Below the pieces are notes generated by a model. It had not been told where the DNA came from and searched no databases. It saw only the letters and a program-made list of their open reading frames with translations. Of a stretch of DNA of 64,000 nucleotides, positions 20,760 through 31,446 are shown in pieces; the first letter of the stretch is position 1; each line of letters starts with the position of its first letter. Source of the DNA: Trichobilharzia regenti (Eukaryota > Platyhelminthes > Trematoda > Strigeidida > Schistosomatidae); the NCBI GenBank assembly GCA_944472135.2, contig OX235265.1:90738984-90802983 (forward strand). Reading direction: 5' to 3'. The position numbers were made by a program, and so were the translations under genes.

Positions 20760-21515
20760 AATTAGGTAGTGAAGAAAGATCATTTCATATACGCAAATAT
20801 TCATAAGCGTAGCCTTCCAAAATCCCCGACAGTGGCAGATATATTTTATGGATAGACGGGAAAACTTAACAGTTGAAACGTTCAGCCCCAAATCAACAGT
20901 ATGGTGGAGGTATATATAAGCAGATTTTACCAACACATCAACTCAAAGTTAAAGTCCAATCAATTTCCATCAGGAACTGCGAAAGCTTCTAATTTTGTAC
21001 AGTAGCATTGAAAAAGAAAAAAGAAGATTGGAGGTTAAACGCCAGTGTTAACGGGAAAGCTAATCATTCAAACCGATATCTGGATCTTGATTCATCTTAC
21101 CTTGCATCAATGAAGATAGAGTTGGTAAAATTTTTAATTAATAAGGCGAAAAGATTAAATAGTACAAAGAAAATTTCAGGCAGGAAGTAAGACTAAAGAC
21201 AGAAGCTTTGAAATTTAATAATTACCCTGATAAGTTAGTGAAGAAGTATGCAGGAAATTATGAAACGAATATTAATGATAATGGCAATAATGATTGTAAT
21301 TATTATAATAACAATAACAAGAATAAAGGTGACATGCATGACAAACACACACACACAGAAAGATAACACCGACAATAGCAAATTTAAATCATTAGCAGCG
21401 CTTCCATATAAAGAAAGAACCTTAGAAAACTTACGGGGAATTCTTGACAATGCAGGAATAAAAGTCGCTGGCATTCAAATCCACAAACTCAATTCGAAAT
21501 AAGCTTTGTTGGTTA
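20760..21515 (+). pseudogene. PLE-C, RT end and linker
   Basis: Starts with a fragment of 'RRENLTVETFSPKSTVWWRYI' (just before RT motif C; 20855-20915), continues with 'SKPISGS'/'NRYLDLDSSYLASM' (RKPTHSNRYLDF... in the relative), 'KAKRLNSTKKISGRK' and 'LPYKERTLENLRGILDNAGIKVAGIQIHKLNSK'. Collinear with 61390-62090. Motif C itself is destroyed. Interrupted downstream by a CR1 element before its tail resumes at 22720. Confidence 0.75.
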
Positions 21516-21519
21516 AAGG

Positions 21520-22718
21520 ATACTATGGGGCCCATTTAACAGAATTCAGGAATTAGTAAATGGTCTTTATCTAACGGCCTTAAACTAAATCCTTTCACTT
21601 GTCAGACTGTTAATCGCAGTTTCCGATGTAAACGAAAGCCAAATGAAGCCGTTGGTTCATATGACCCTTGCGAAACTCATGATACTTATATAGAAACCAA
21701 GTTTGAAGTTAAGTATCTTGGATTAATTCTTTCTTCTGACCTATCCTAGTCTTCCCATGTCTAAGCGATTTCTAAAAGAATATTTCGTCTGACTTTTTAC
21801 ACTAAGAAGTTAAGACACTCAGGCAAAACCCAACCACTCCTCCTACAGTTTGTCAACTTGCGTATTTTACCTATTCTTCTTTACTGTTCACCCTTATTCT
21901 TTCCTGGATTGCTTAAAAAAGACTATGTCATACTTTGTAGAACACTGAATACTGTCAGTTAGTAGGGCGAGTGGTGGTATCCTCTTGGGCCATATCGTTG
22001 ACATCGTCATTGACAGGCACTTAAGACACTTCATGCAACAAATTTGCTAAGGGAATTTTGTCAGACTCTGAGCACCCACCTCAGCACCTGCAGCTCCAAC
22101 CTTGTGTCTCCTCAGGTGAAACAAGAAGTCATTTCAGAAGAATTTAGGCACGCACGTCTGTGTATAAAAATTCCACTTTACCATATTTAGCACGTAATTT
22201 ATGTGATGAAAATGGTGTCAGGCATGAACTAACTAACATTCTTTGCGCTACTAAATAAATCATTTCTTCCACCCTTAAAACATTAACCTTTATTGTTATT
22301 GTGTTTCTTATATTTATAATCCTCTCAACTTTTGTTTATATTTGTTTATTTTTTCATAAGTGTGAACATCATTTAATCTGTGTTATAACTGTTAATTTTG
22401 TATTTCGCCTCACTATACTATATCAACGGAACATTAGATTCAATACTCTATAATAACATGCTAAAGTTTCCAAACTGAACCGACAATACTGTTTGAAACA
22501 AACTCACTATTATTATTATTATATTTAATGATTTCAATACGTGCTTCAAATATTTTTGACTTCATATCGTAAACATGGACAAATTCCTCTGGTTAGTTTT
22601 GTTTTAATTTTATTTATATTTTGAGTAAATCAGATGCGATATTGTGACAAATGCTGAGAATTCTATTCTGTATTTTAAGTGCTGTTTTTTGGAATAAAGT
22701 AGATCATTATTATTAATA
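21520..22718 (+). pseudogene. CR1-clade LINE, RT C-terminal part, inserted in PLE-C
   Basis: Fragment of the CR1 (SR1-like) RT: 'SNGLKLNPF.CQTVNRSFRCKRKPNEAVGSYDPCETHD', 'KFEVKYLGLILSSDLS', 'ISKRIFRLTFYTKKLRHSGKTQPLLLQFVN', 'ILLYCSPLFFPGLLKKDYV'. Its relative at 49257-50102 is far better kept. The 3' UTR carries CGCCTCACTATACTATATCAACGGAACATTAGATTC and the 3' end TGCTGAGAATTCTATTCTG, GGAATAAAGTAGATCATT and ATTATTATT repeats, typical of CR1 ends. The PLE-C text resumes immediately after (AATACCCTG). Confidence 0.85.
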
Positions 22719-23335
22719 CCCTGTAGTGTTTATTAGGCCAAAGCATTGGGACGGAGTCACTGACATTAGTTGATCCTGATAAGATAAGATATCTAAACAA
22801 TAACTCAAATACAGCACTGCATGTAAATCCAAACAACCACAAAATAGAATGGGATAAGGTGACAGTCTTTAAAATATAATATAACAGAACGAAGACAGAG
22901 AGTGATAACAAAAGCTTTATTTGTCAAATCAACTGAGTATAGATATGTACAGTGAGGTTGATTCAGTGAGTCGGTGGCACAGCGGTAAGGACGCTCGCCG
23001 ACCACACAAATGGTCCGGGGTTCGATCCCCGGCCACCGACGCACTGCTTTACCTCGCTAAGTGAGAAATAATGCTGGTAAAAAGGAAAGGTTGGGCATGA
23101 GGCTAGAAACCACATCCTGTAAAATTAAACACTACCACAGAAACTTCAACCCACTGGTTTGAGGCCCTATGTTCCACTGGGGACGTGAAAGAAACAAAGG
23201 TTGATTCAACACTTGTCCAACCGGATATCTGGAAAATTCTATTGTCGTTTCGACGAAGCCGGAGGAATAAAGAAAACTACAGAGCTTAAGCACTGATATA
23301 ATTATGAACCGTAGATTGTGGTTGAAATTTTGTCA
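22719..23335 (+). repeat. PLE-C right tail, split by SINE-A2
   Basis: Plus-strand tail: CAACCACAAAATAGAATGGG, GACAGTCTTTAAAATATAAT, 'GATAACAAAAGCTTTATTTGTC', then after the SINE 'TTGATTCAACACTTGTCCAACC', 'ATCTGGAAAATTCTATTG', 'AAAGAAAACTACAGAGC'. Order equals 62300-62600. Confidence 0.8.
22966..23197 (+). repeat. SINE-A2, complete, with target-site duplication
   Basis: Flanked by the 11-bp direct repeat AGGTTGATTCA (22955-22965 and 23198-23208). Head: GTCGGTG pairs with CACCGAC like a tRNA acceptor stem. Box A GTGGCACAGCGGTAAGGACG; GACCA/TGGTC hairpin; T-arm CCGGGGTTCGATCCCCGG, fully paired. Body GGAAAGGTTGGGCATGAGGC and CCACAGAAACTTCAA resembles the RTE 5' leader. End TGAGGCCCTATGTTCCACTG resembles the RTE 3' end. 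The clean TSD and perfect head stems suggest a young insertion. Confidence 0.9.
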
Positions 23336-24034
23336 GCCACTATTATTATTAGTATTATTTTTAATAAGAGTTCACTATGTGACATATCCAGTTTAGTAAA
23401 TTCATATAAAATTACACACTATTACAGTGCCCATATTTTACACATCTTCACAAAGTTTAGCAATTTAATACCCATCAACACCTATCCCAACTACTGATAC
23501 CTAAAATACTAGCGATTGTTGTTGTGTATCCGTATTCTAACACTGTTTTAACTGCTAAGCGCTACAAGCTCATAACCAAAAGAATGACAGGCGTATTTCG
23601 AATTCTGAAAACTACTCACCCCCAAAGTAAACAATGCGACTAAAAGATGATTATTTCTACAAGCTCACAGATTAAAATCTATCTATCTGTTTATGTATCT
23701 GTGTAATTCGAGCATCTGTTTGCATTTTCAATATAAATTCCGTTCAATGTCCAATAATTGTGCTAATAAAAAAATATTTAATGGTAAAGATGATATCAGG
23801 ATGTATGTAAGTAACCTAAGGCCATTTTCGAAGCATATGCGCAAACAATTTAATGTGTCAGCATGAGATAATCAAAACTGAAAATGAAAAAGAAACTTCG
23901 TAATCTTAAACGTTATTGAAACATTTTATTGGGATATATGTATAAACGGTTCACTTGAGATAATATTGCTTTTGAAATGAAATGGTTTTCTGCCAAGAAA
24001 AATGTTTGCTTGATGTTGTCTTGGTGGACATTAG
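23336..24034. other. AT-rich interval, nothing recognised
   Basis: Contains short ATT repeats near 23340. No gene, RNA or known repeat that I can support. Confidence 0.4.
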
Positions 24035-25062
24035 GACTTACATTTCCCTTGGGTTCCTAGTGGAATATAGGGCTTCAACTACACCTCTCCACTTACTTCT
24101 GTCTTCCTTCTGCTGTACTCTTCACCTGCATCCATGTTAGTCCATACTCTTTCAAACAACTCCTCTTCACACGACCTCCATGTCACTCACCCTTGCACTG
24201 ACATCCCACTCGCCGCTTCCCTTTCAGTCTAGTTCCACTCGATCAATGGCTTGACGGGCGCGCGATGTCATCCAGCGGCCTCCTCAGAGAATGTCCAATC
24301 CATCCATCTCCACTTTCCCCCGCATATTTGTTGGGCAATCGGCTCTCATCTGTTGGTTTATTCCCATAGTTTCTTGTTGGTGGTGATTCTTTCCAGCTCG
24401 GCCATCTAATCTTCAGTATTGATCCAGCGAAGACAGTTGTTGGTTGATAAAGGTCTACAACAGGCTGTTGGAAATATTCCTAGTGACCCGCCCGCCAGGT
24501 TTCTCATCCGTATAGAAGAGCTGACTGACTTTACGTTGTTTGTATTGAAAATCCGACCGAATTTCGTTGTTGACGCTGGCTGAGTGACGAAGATTAGTTT
24601 TTCATATTGGTTTCAGGTTGATGAATGTGTTTTTCTCGCTCACCTTCCCGATTCTCACTCGATTTGACATCCTCGTCCGTTCCGACTGCGTGTAGTTGAG
24701 ACAATGCTCCCTAGATAAGTGAGTGAATGAAGTAACCTCTTTCAAATCTCTCCCGTTGATGGTGATTGGCGTTGGATGTTGTTGCTGTTATTAGTTGGTT
24801 ATTTTCATAGCCTTCTTCTAGTCTGTGTTCATCTGGAGTCCTGTCTTCACCGGCTGCTTCTTCGACCGGCTAGGTTGTCGGTTTTCGCTTGTAAGTCTTC
24901 GATTTTGTGTGACATCAAACATATATCATCCACGTGCGAAATCCAGTTCTTCTAGGTTCTTCACGTCGGTCCAGAATATCTATCTCTGTTTTCTCGTTTC
25001 TCACTGCCTGACGGATAATCCAGTCCACCACAATTAGGAATATCATTGGTAATAATATAGCT
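24035..25062 (-). pseudogene. RTE-clade LINE, RT end and C-terminal region
   Basis: Reverse strand. Begins at 25062 with 'NDIPNCGGLDYPSGS.KRE' (that is 'MIFLIVVDWIIRQAVRNEKTEIDILD'), then 'EELDFARG', 'FTYLGSIVST' region, 'FYTDEKPGGRVTRNISNSLL' and the 3' end GAAGCCCTATATTCCACTAGG + AACCCAAGGG. Same subfamily and same internal start as 15590-16590. A frame at 25196-24915 carries the palm end. Dead. Confidence 0.75.
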
Positions 25063-25064
25063 AG

Positions 25065-25965
25065 GTTAGTTGTGGAATTATTGGCAGAAACATGTGAGAA
25101 AAACCGCTGAAGACTGTAATTGTACGCATTAAAAAGAGTCTCTGGAATAATCTGGAGTTCACAGACGACATTAAGGTAGATATTCTTAGAAACCACTCAG
25201 GCAAGCTTTTGAAGAAAACATTTCAAATAGCTTGCTTTTCGAATAAACTCTACGGCAGATAGTTAATTCTGTCATGCGTTAAGGATAAGACACAGCTTCT
25301 GACTACCCCAGTGTGCACTTATCAGTTAACTTGTTCCTGTGAAGTTAAGTATGCTGGCTGCAGTGAGTGTAAAGTCAACAGACGTATTTCGGTGCACTGT
25401 AGTGTCTGGACAGCTGGAGAAGAAAAGGCGAAGATGATTAGTTCCATCCAAAAACACCATATTACCTCAGGATATTGGGTACGTTTGCACAACTGCTTGA
25501 CAGTGGCACACAAAATTCTTTAATATAATGCGGAAGAACTTCTTTGAATACGCCATGTATGCATAGCTTAATCACTGGACGTCTGCTTTCAAAAGAATTA
25601 CATATAATTCCTCACTATAACCGGAGTAGCATTCTTTATGATTATATAACCGTTTGAATTCTGTATACGAGCTTTGTAATAAAGAATTGACCGTATTTCT
25701 GCTACCTTCTCTCCATTCTCTCCACTTAAATTGATCAGGTTACTTTTTTATTTCATTCCTATTACATAATTCAAACTTCCCTTTTTAGTCTCCACATAGC
25801 ATTGTCTTCTAAATTACACCTGACATTATGTACCACATTTTCCAGAACATAGTTACCACCAATATTTGATTGCTTTTTATGTTTTTTTGGTAAATATATA
25901 ATTACAATTGTACAGACGTTAAAAGAGATTTATTGAGACGAAAATATTTTTGTTTTTGGGTTTTC
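25065..25965 (+). pseudogene. PLE-A, linker and GIY-YIG, diverged
   Basis: Pieces: 'KKTFQIACFSNKLY', 'SCVKDKTQLLTTPVCTYQLTCSCEVKYAGCSECKVNRRISVHC'. This is the GIY-YIG region with 'CTYQLTCSCEVKYAG' in the place of 'CVYKFTC..SYIG', so YIG has become YAG. Then 'AKMISSIQKHHITSG' and degraded C-terminal text. 3' end near 25900-25960 has ATTACAATTGTACAGACG and GAGACGAAAATATTTTTG, the worn PLE-A terminal repeat. Most diverged PLE-A in the window. Confidence 0.65.
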
Positions 25966-26159
25966 TACTGTGTGCATAACTGAATACTGAAAATTTTCCA
26001 CTCGTCAACCCCTCTAATCAAAAAGTTCCAAACAATTTGGATAAGGTTATTTGAGAGCGAAGCTTATCAACAGATGTGGTGTACATTTTGAACATAATCT
26101 AATCACACCATTTCAAGCGATGCAAAAAATTGTGGAAATTAAAGGCCAGTTAAAAAAAC

Positions 26160-27085
26160 TAATATAAGACAGGAATTTAAGAGTAAAGACGATAATAACT
26201 GACACTATTCCTGACAGTGAGAGAGGAAACAGGCATAAAATGGACTCACACAAAAAACTTGGAGGATCTAGACTTCGCCGATGACATATGTCTGATTTCC
26301 CACAAATCTGACGATATGCAAGTGAAAAGCAACAAGTTGGCGATAGAAGCATCCAGAAGAGATGGGACTCCAGGTGAACATAGATAAAAACAGATGTGGT
26401 GATGGAGTTTCCTGGCCAACAGCAGCAACAACAACAGACAACAATCGGCCAGCATAAATGGGAGGAACCTGAAAGAAACAACCTCCTTCACCTACCTGGG
26501 AAGCATCGTTTCAACTACAGCCGGTGAAACTGACAAGGATATCAAAGCGGGGATCGTAAATGCAAGACAAGCTTTCATTACTGTCAAGTATTTGTGGAGG
26601 TCAACTGCACTCAACATGACAATGAAAATAAGATCCAAATTTTTAACTCCAATTTACGGATCAGAGACTTGGAGCGTCTGAAGAGCACCTCAAGCAAACT
26701 TCAGACCTTCATTAACAGCTGTATTCGCTCAATACTTCGCTCAAGACCTGATGACTGGCCAGAAAAGATCAGCAACTGGGATCTCTGGGACCAAACCAAT
26801 CCACCAAAAGCCAATCGTGCAACAACTATGCAGGAATAAATATAGGTGAACTGGTCATACTTTGAGAAAACAAACCATCAAGTGACATTACTAGACAAAC
26901 CCTCGAGTGAAACCCGATAGGGAAGCGTAGAGTTAGAGGTCATGTGAAGGCGAGATGAAAGCATGTCGGCAGACTTGGAGCCAGGTGAAAACGTTAGCAG
27001 AGAACCGAACGCAATGGGGGTATGAGGCTGAAGCCCTATGTTCCTCTAGGATTTAAAGGAAATAATAATAATGATAATATTCTTG
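26160..27085 (+). pseudogene. RTE-clade LINE, RT motif C to 3' end
   Basis: 'REETGIKWTHTKNLEDLDFADDICLISHKS' (RT motif C, FADD intact, ~26220-26310), then a frameshift, 'GRNLKETTSFTYLGSIVSTTAGETDKDIKAGIVNARQAF', 'WRSTALNMT', 'YGSETW', 'LQTFINSCIRSIL', 'KISNWDLW' and, in a broken frame, 'TGHTLRK'. 3' end GAAGCCCTATGTTCCTCTAGG, AAAGGAAATAATAATAATGA. No EN and no N-terminal RT. Confidence 0.8.
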
Positions 27086-27714
27086 ACAGTGTAATAATCC
27101 ATACCATCAGAAATAGCTATGCATAAATTGACGCGCTCCTTGTGTGTGTGTGTGTGTAAAACTATCCATTGTTGTATTTATCCTACATTGGTAGTTCTTA
27201 TCTGATTACGTTCTCAAGAGTAACACCAAAGTTTGTCTTTGCAACTGCTAGATTTGTCTATATCACACCCCATACTGCATACCGATATACATGTGTATGT
27301 GTTCACACATACATAAGGATGAGTATCTGAGCTATGGAAAATGAAAGTGATGGAATATATACCTAAATGACTTGAAAATCAAGCAAACTGATGGATGTTC
27401 AGCAAAAGTGTACTCCCCTTGGCTATAAAATCACATATACATAGCAAATTGTCTTTGCAACATGATAAATATTCCCAAAGATGTGTCACTAAAATTGTAA
27501 ACTTTAGATAACAAACTAAGCAATATAAAAAAACGTCAATCCGGTGGAAACTAAAGTAATTTTTGAATAAGTAACTTGAGTGACGCAATACAATTGATGG
27601 GGTTGAGTAGAATTCAGCTGATACTGAATGAGGGTTAAGGTAACAACAGTGGTAACACGGAGTAGAAATTTAATAGGGGTTGAGGAAAGCAAAAATAATT
27701 CAAAATAATTCAAA
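27086..27714. other. Unclassified interval with (GT)n
   Basis: A TG run at about 27139-27156. Otherwise nothing that I can assign; frames on the minus strand are AT-rich noise. Confidence 0.4.
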
Positions 27715-28800
27715 CGCCTATTGCTTATGTGTACCATGAATGTGCAATTCAAATTCGACAACACTTTTTACCGCCAAATAGATGGTGTAGCTATGGGCAG
27801 TTCACTCAACCCTATTCTAGCAGATATATTCATGTCAAACATTGAAAGAACAAAGTTGAAGCATGCAATCGACGAAACATCTTCCTACTGTCGTTATTTT
27901 GATGACACATTTATAGTGTGCAACAAGGAAAGTCATGCTTGACACTTACTAAGATCATTCAGTGGTGCACACACCAATATTAAGTTCACTATGGAACACG
28001 AAAGTGACGGAAAGTTTCACTTCCTCGACATCGCCATGGAACGCCTAGAAGACGGTAGTCTTCAAAAGTCAATTTATCGAAAGCCCACATGGAAAGGACA
28101 ATACTTACATTTTAATAGCTTTAATCGTGGTCTAGTCAAGACTCTGTACTATAAAGCGAGGAGAATATGCTCTTTAGAGAAATTAGACGAAGAATTTGAG
28201 TTTCTTGAAAAGATATTGAACAGCACTGGGTACCCTCAAAGGTTTATCAATAAGTATGCAAGATCTGAAGTCACGAATGTAAAGCAAATCACAGTGAGTA
28301 AAAAGCCAACCTACATTCAACTTGATTATAAAGGTGAAAACATTGCAGTGGTGATCAACAGGAGGCTGAGTACATCACTAGCCAGAGCTTATCATGCAGC
28401 TAAGCTCGTCCTCGTCTATCGAACAACTTGCTCTTTGGTGCAATCAAAAATCGATAGATATCCTTCTCATGTTACCTCCAACTGTGTATACAAATTTACA
28501 TGTATCTGCAGGAGCAGTTACATTGGAAGGACAGAAAGAAGGGCATATCTACGATTTTCTGAACATATACGAAAAAGATTACGTCTATAGGGAACAAATG
28601 CTTTAAACAGTGCCATCGCCAGTCATCTTCTCGACACGGGTCATGAAGTGGACGTTGAAAAGTCGATCAAAATTATCAATAGGCAAAGAGCTCAATTCTC
28701 CTGAAGTTTACTGAAGCCATTTCCATCAAGCGCCTGAAACGTGATTTATGCGTCCAGAAAGAAGCGATTATCAATCTTCCTGTGCCCTGGTAACTGGACA
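27715..28800 (+). pseudogene. PLE-A, best preserved RT / GIY-YIG copy
   Basis: Two long frames separated by one stop. 27721-27942 (74 codons) holds RT motif B 'QIDGVAMGSSLNPILADIFM' and motif C 'YCRYFDDTFIV' (YVDD as YFDD). 27991-28590 (199 residues) continues with 'FLDI' (11-14), 'IYRKPTWKGQYLHF' (28-41), linker, then the GIY-YIG nuclease: 'CVYKFTC' (165-171), 'SYIGRTERR' (176-184), 'SEH' (190-192). The C-terminus goes on in another frame: 'NSAIASHLLDTGHEVD', 'KIINRQRAQFS'. Intact PLEs of this type reverse-transcribe their own RNA and nick DNA with this domain. The N-terminal RT is missing. Confidence 0.9.
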
Positions 28801-29020
28801 TTTTCACCTCTCTTTCATCTGAATACGAAATGCTGAAACATATTGTTTTCGTAGATTTATTTAATAATGCTTTGGCTTGTAAGCAGATGATGAGAAGGCA
28901 ACGAAATAAACACTGATGGTACCACTTTATTCTGCGAAAACTGTAGTTGTTACTTTGTTCAAATTTATTAAGCAGAATAAATGTACGAAAATAATACAAT
29001 TAAGAAACAAACAAACAAAC
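28801..29020. other. PLE-A 3' region, worn
   Basis: Contains CTGAATACGAAATGCTGAAACATATTG near 28820-28850, with GAAA, ACA/TGT and TTTTCGTAG. It may be a decayed terminal hammerhead of the preceding PLE. Then a TACAAACAAACAAAC-like run precedes the SINE. Confidence 0.35.
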
Positions 29021-29184
29021 TGAGTCGGTGGCACAGTGGTTAGGACTCTCGCCGACCAAGCACATGGTCCGAGGTTCGATCCTCTACCGACGCACACCTG
29101 ATATCTATGGTCGGCCTGCAAAATTTGGGCTATCGGGTACCAAAACATACCCTGTGGAATCAAGCTGTAATCAAAATAAAAAAC
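29021..29184 (+). repeat. SINE-A1
   Basis: GTCGGTGGCACAGTGGTTAGG, GACCA.GCACATGGTC hairpin, box B GAGGTTCGATCC, then a gap in the T-arm, 'ACCTGATATCTATGGTCGG', 'AAATTTGGGCTATCGG', and a shortened CR1-like tail 'ACCCTGTGGAATCAAGCTGTAA' plus A-rich end. It lies between two oppositely oriented PLE-A copies. Confidence 0.85.
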
Positions 29185-29189
29185 ATTTA

Positions 29190-29900
29190 ACCAGTGTTAA
29201 AATAGATGAGGTCCATTGTAGATTCAATAACTGAACAAACTTCTCATCTATGAGGAGTTCAGGATTTATCATGTGAATTTCCATTGCTTCTGAGAGTTGA
29301 ATAAGCTCAATCCGTATTTCTTCAGCAAGGTTCCCGTGTATTCTGTAGATGACTTTGAAGTAGGTTTTTGCGGGCACGCTTGGTGTCCGGATTCGATCAG
29401 TTGATCCAGGATAGAGCTGTTCGATGATACATTTGAATAGCAAACACTGGGTTTGGCCCAAATACCTAACTTCACGCTAGCACGTGAACTGATAGATGCA
29501 CATTGATAAGGTCAGCAATGGTAGCTTATCCTTCACGTTCATGCGAGTTGCTGGTTTCGTAGAGTAAGTTAGCTGAAGTTCAGTCGCAGAGAAGGTTTTG
29601 TCAATAACCGGACAGGTTGTTTCTCAGTATTTCTGACGACGAGTTTCTACTGAATTGTAGATTCAAGTAGACAGGTCTTTTGGAAGCAGAGAGTGTGGTT
29701 GGTTTTAGGGGTTTAAGCCTGATGCATCTTGTGATGAAACGTTCTAGGTAGATGTTTTAGAACAGAGTTGTTTTCAGTGTTCAGTTTCACTTCCATAGCG
29801 TCAGAACTGCTAATTCTGCGGATTCTATGGCTCAGTAAACGGATCAAGTTTCGTTTTGTATATATATAGGCATCCAACTATTACAGTCAGTGAGTTGTGC
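29190..29900 (-). pseudogene. PLE-A, RT end and C-terminus
   Basis: Minus strand. The C-terminal block is in the frame 29461-29171 ('PAKTYFKVIYRIHGNLAEEIRIELIQLSEAMEIHMINPELLIDEKFV') and in the frame 29475-29269 ('SSILDQLIESGHQACP'). Upstream (29850-29480) are pieces of the thumb/linker ('RKPTCLNLQFSRNS', 'KLTYSTKPATRMNVKDKLPLL'). The YIG box is lost, apparently by deletion near 29470. Dead. Confidence 0.7.
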
Positions 29901-30149
29901 GTTCCATGTCGGCGTTTTGTAGATTAATCTTTTTAGTGTTTGTTCTAAAACTAATTTGAATCGTCAGTACGTTCTGTTTTGTTTTAAATAACATATCCTT
30001 TTAGGAAGATTGAAACGTTTTTTAAAATTTAGGGTGACATACCTATCAGTTGTTGAAGTCACAATGACATTTTGGACGCAGTTGTATTTCATCAGAAACT
30101 TTGGTCTGAATCACCCTTAACCTTATGGTTTTGGATCATAGCATAGGCA

Positions 30150-30965
30150 GGAGGGACTGAAAGGATAGGCTAACGAAGGACTGATAAAATGACTCAAAGA
30201 TATCTACAGTATACAGATGATACATGTCTTGTGTTAAACAAACTACAAGATATGCAAAAGAAAACTATAAAGTTGTTAAAATAGGCTGCAAAGACTCAGG
30301 TGGTGAAGACACCCAACAACCAACAACTCTCTGAGCCAGCCAGTATCACTTCAGCTACAGATGGTGTTGACGGAAGCAGGTATTCATTACTTCGAAATCA
30401 ATTTGTAGATCCATGGAACTAAAAACAACTAAGGAAAATCCAGTGAACGACATTTCCAACAGACCACTGCAGACTTCCATCAGCGGATGCCTTTGCTGCT
30501 TGAATACTTAAGATTGAATTAACAGCTGGAAAGGGTAAGATAAAAAGAAATCTCTGATAGGCAGCGAATCCATTAAGAGCCCACTACTCAGAAATATGAA
30601 GAAGGAAATGCAGATGGTTTCAGGATTTCATCATGAGGAACCATTGGAAAACCTGAGAGTACAGCTGTCCAGTACTCCAGGTTTTCAATGGTGCTCTAAC
30701 CGATGTCAGCTCATAATGAAATCCTGAAAACAATCAATCGAATCCCTACAAACCAATACTTAGAACTGGAGATGTATTGAAATTACCCTGAAAATACATT
30801 CAAGTGTTTCAACATACTATTCCGTTGAGTGGGTCCTGAATGGGTGACATGGAGGAAACCATTTTTGAAGAATAAAATGTCTGTGGACAGATGTGGAGAT
30901 CAGCTGAAGCCTCACGCTCTACCTTAAACTCAAGTAATGAACAGTTAACATAAAAATTAGCTGTT
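30150..30965 (+). pseudogene. RTE-clade LINE, very old, split by a SINE-B fold-back
   Basis: Weak collinearity with RTE copies: 'DTCLVLNKLQDMQKKTIKLL', 'SISTSATDGVDGSR', 'NDISNRPLQTSISGCLCCL', then after the inserted SINE-B arms 'GPEWVTWRKPFLKNKM.VDRCGDQLKPHALP'. Very worn. Recognised by order of pieces, not by an open frame. Confidence 0.55.
30606..30735. repeat. SINE-B fold-back (inverted tail arms)
   Basis: Left arm 30616-30662 (minus tail: TTCAGGATTTCATCATGAG, GAACCATTGGAAAACCTGAG, AGTAC), centre AGCTGTCC, right arm 30671-30730 (plus: AGTACTCCAGGTTTTCAATG to TCATAATGAAATCCTGAAAA). No tRNA head. The centre of symmetry coincides with the would-be ribozyme cleavage site. Confidence 0.8.
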
Positions 30966-31179
30966 TGATACATTATTGACTGGTCTTTTGTTCAACTTTC
31001 CTCCCACTTTGTTCCTTACCAGGTTGGTCCAAGTTAAATTTTAAGCACCAGTAAGTACCAATGGAGTGCGACCGTACCAATGACCTTGAAATGTTTTCTG
31101 AGCAAGTTAGAGAAACCTGGCAAATAATGTTGTCATGATCAATGAAATATGCTCATCGAAGTGTTATTTTTTTAAATGG

Positions 31180-31385
31180 GACATCTGGCAAGTTTCAGCT
31201 TAGGTTTGGGTAAGATTAAGTTAGGCTGTAAGGCAAGGACAAATTAGGGTTAGGTTAACCTAATAAAAGGCGATATTAGAGTTGTTTTGAGTTAGATTAC
31301 AGTTAGTTTAGGGATTTTTCACGTTAGGGTTAGGGTTCAAGGAAGATAAGGGTTATTGTTAGGTTTGGAAGGCCTAAATAATTGA
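31180..31385. repeat. Degenerate TTAGGG/TTAGGT-like stretch
   Basis: Includes AATTAGGGTTAGGTTAACC (31229-31260) and CGTTAGGGTTAGGGTTC (31322-31339) among many GTTAG-containing units. Flatworm telomeres are TTAGGG, so this could be an interstitial telomere-like tract or a chance simple repeat. Confidence 0.5.
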
Positions 31386-31446
31386 TTACATGGATAGAAT
31401 GTGGTTAAGTTACTCTGTTGATATAAGAATAGAACTTGTACACTGT

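Noticed and set aside
21235..21502. Overlapping frames on both strands with Ile/Met runs
   Set aside because: The plus frame is the PLE-C linker with an ATAATA-rich expansion; the minus frame is its shadow.
22970..23042. tRNA gene (acceptor stem, box A, box B, paired T-arm)
   Set aside because: The anticodon arm is replaced by a GACCA/TGGTC hairpin with a 6-base loop, and the sequence continues into a SINE body with a TSD. It is a tRNA-derived SINE head.
26113..26491. Cys- and Leu-rich frames on the minus strand
   Set aside because: Antisense of the RTE RT segment on the plus strand; the CCCCCC text comes from CAGCAGCAA-type repeats.
28927..29163. 78-codon minus frame similar to the plus frames of other loci
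   Set aside because: It is SINE-A1 read in antisense; similar frames at 11689 and 57.2 kb come from the same repeat, not from a protein family.
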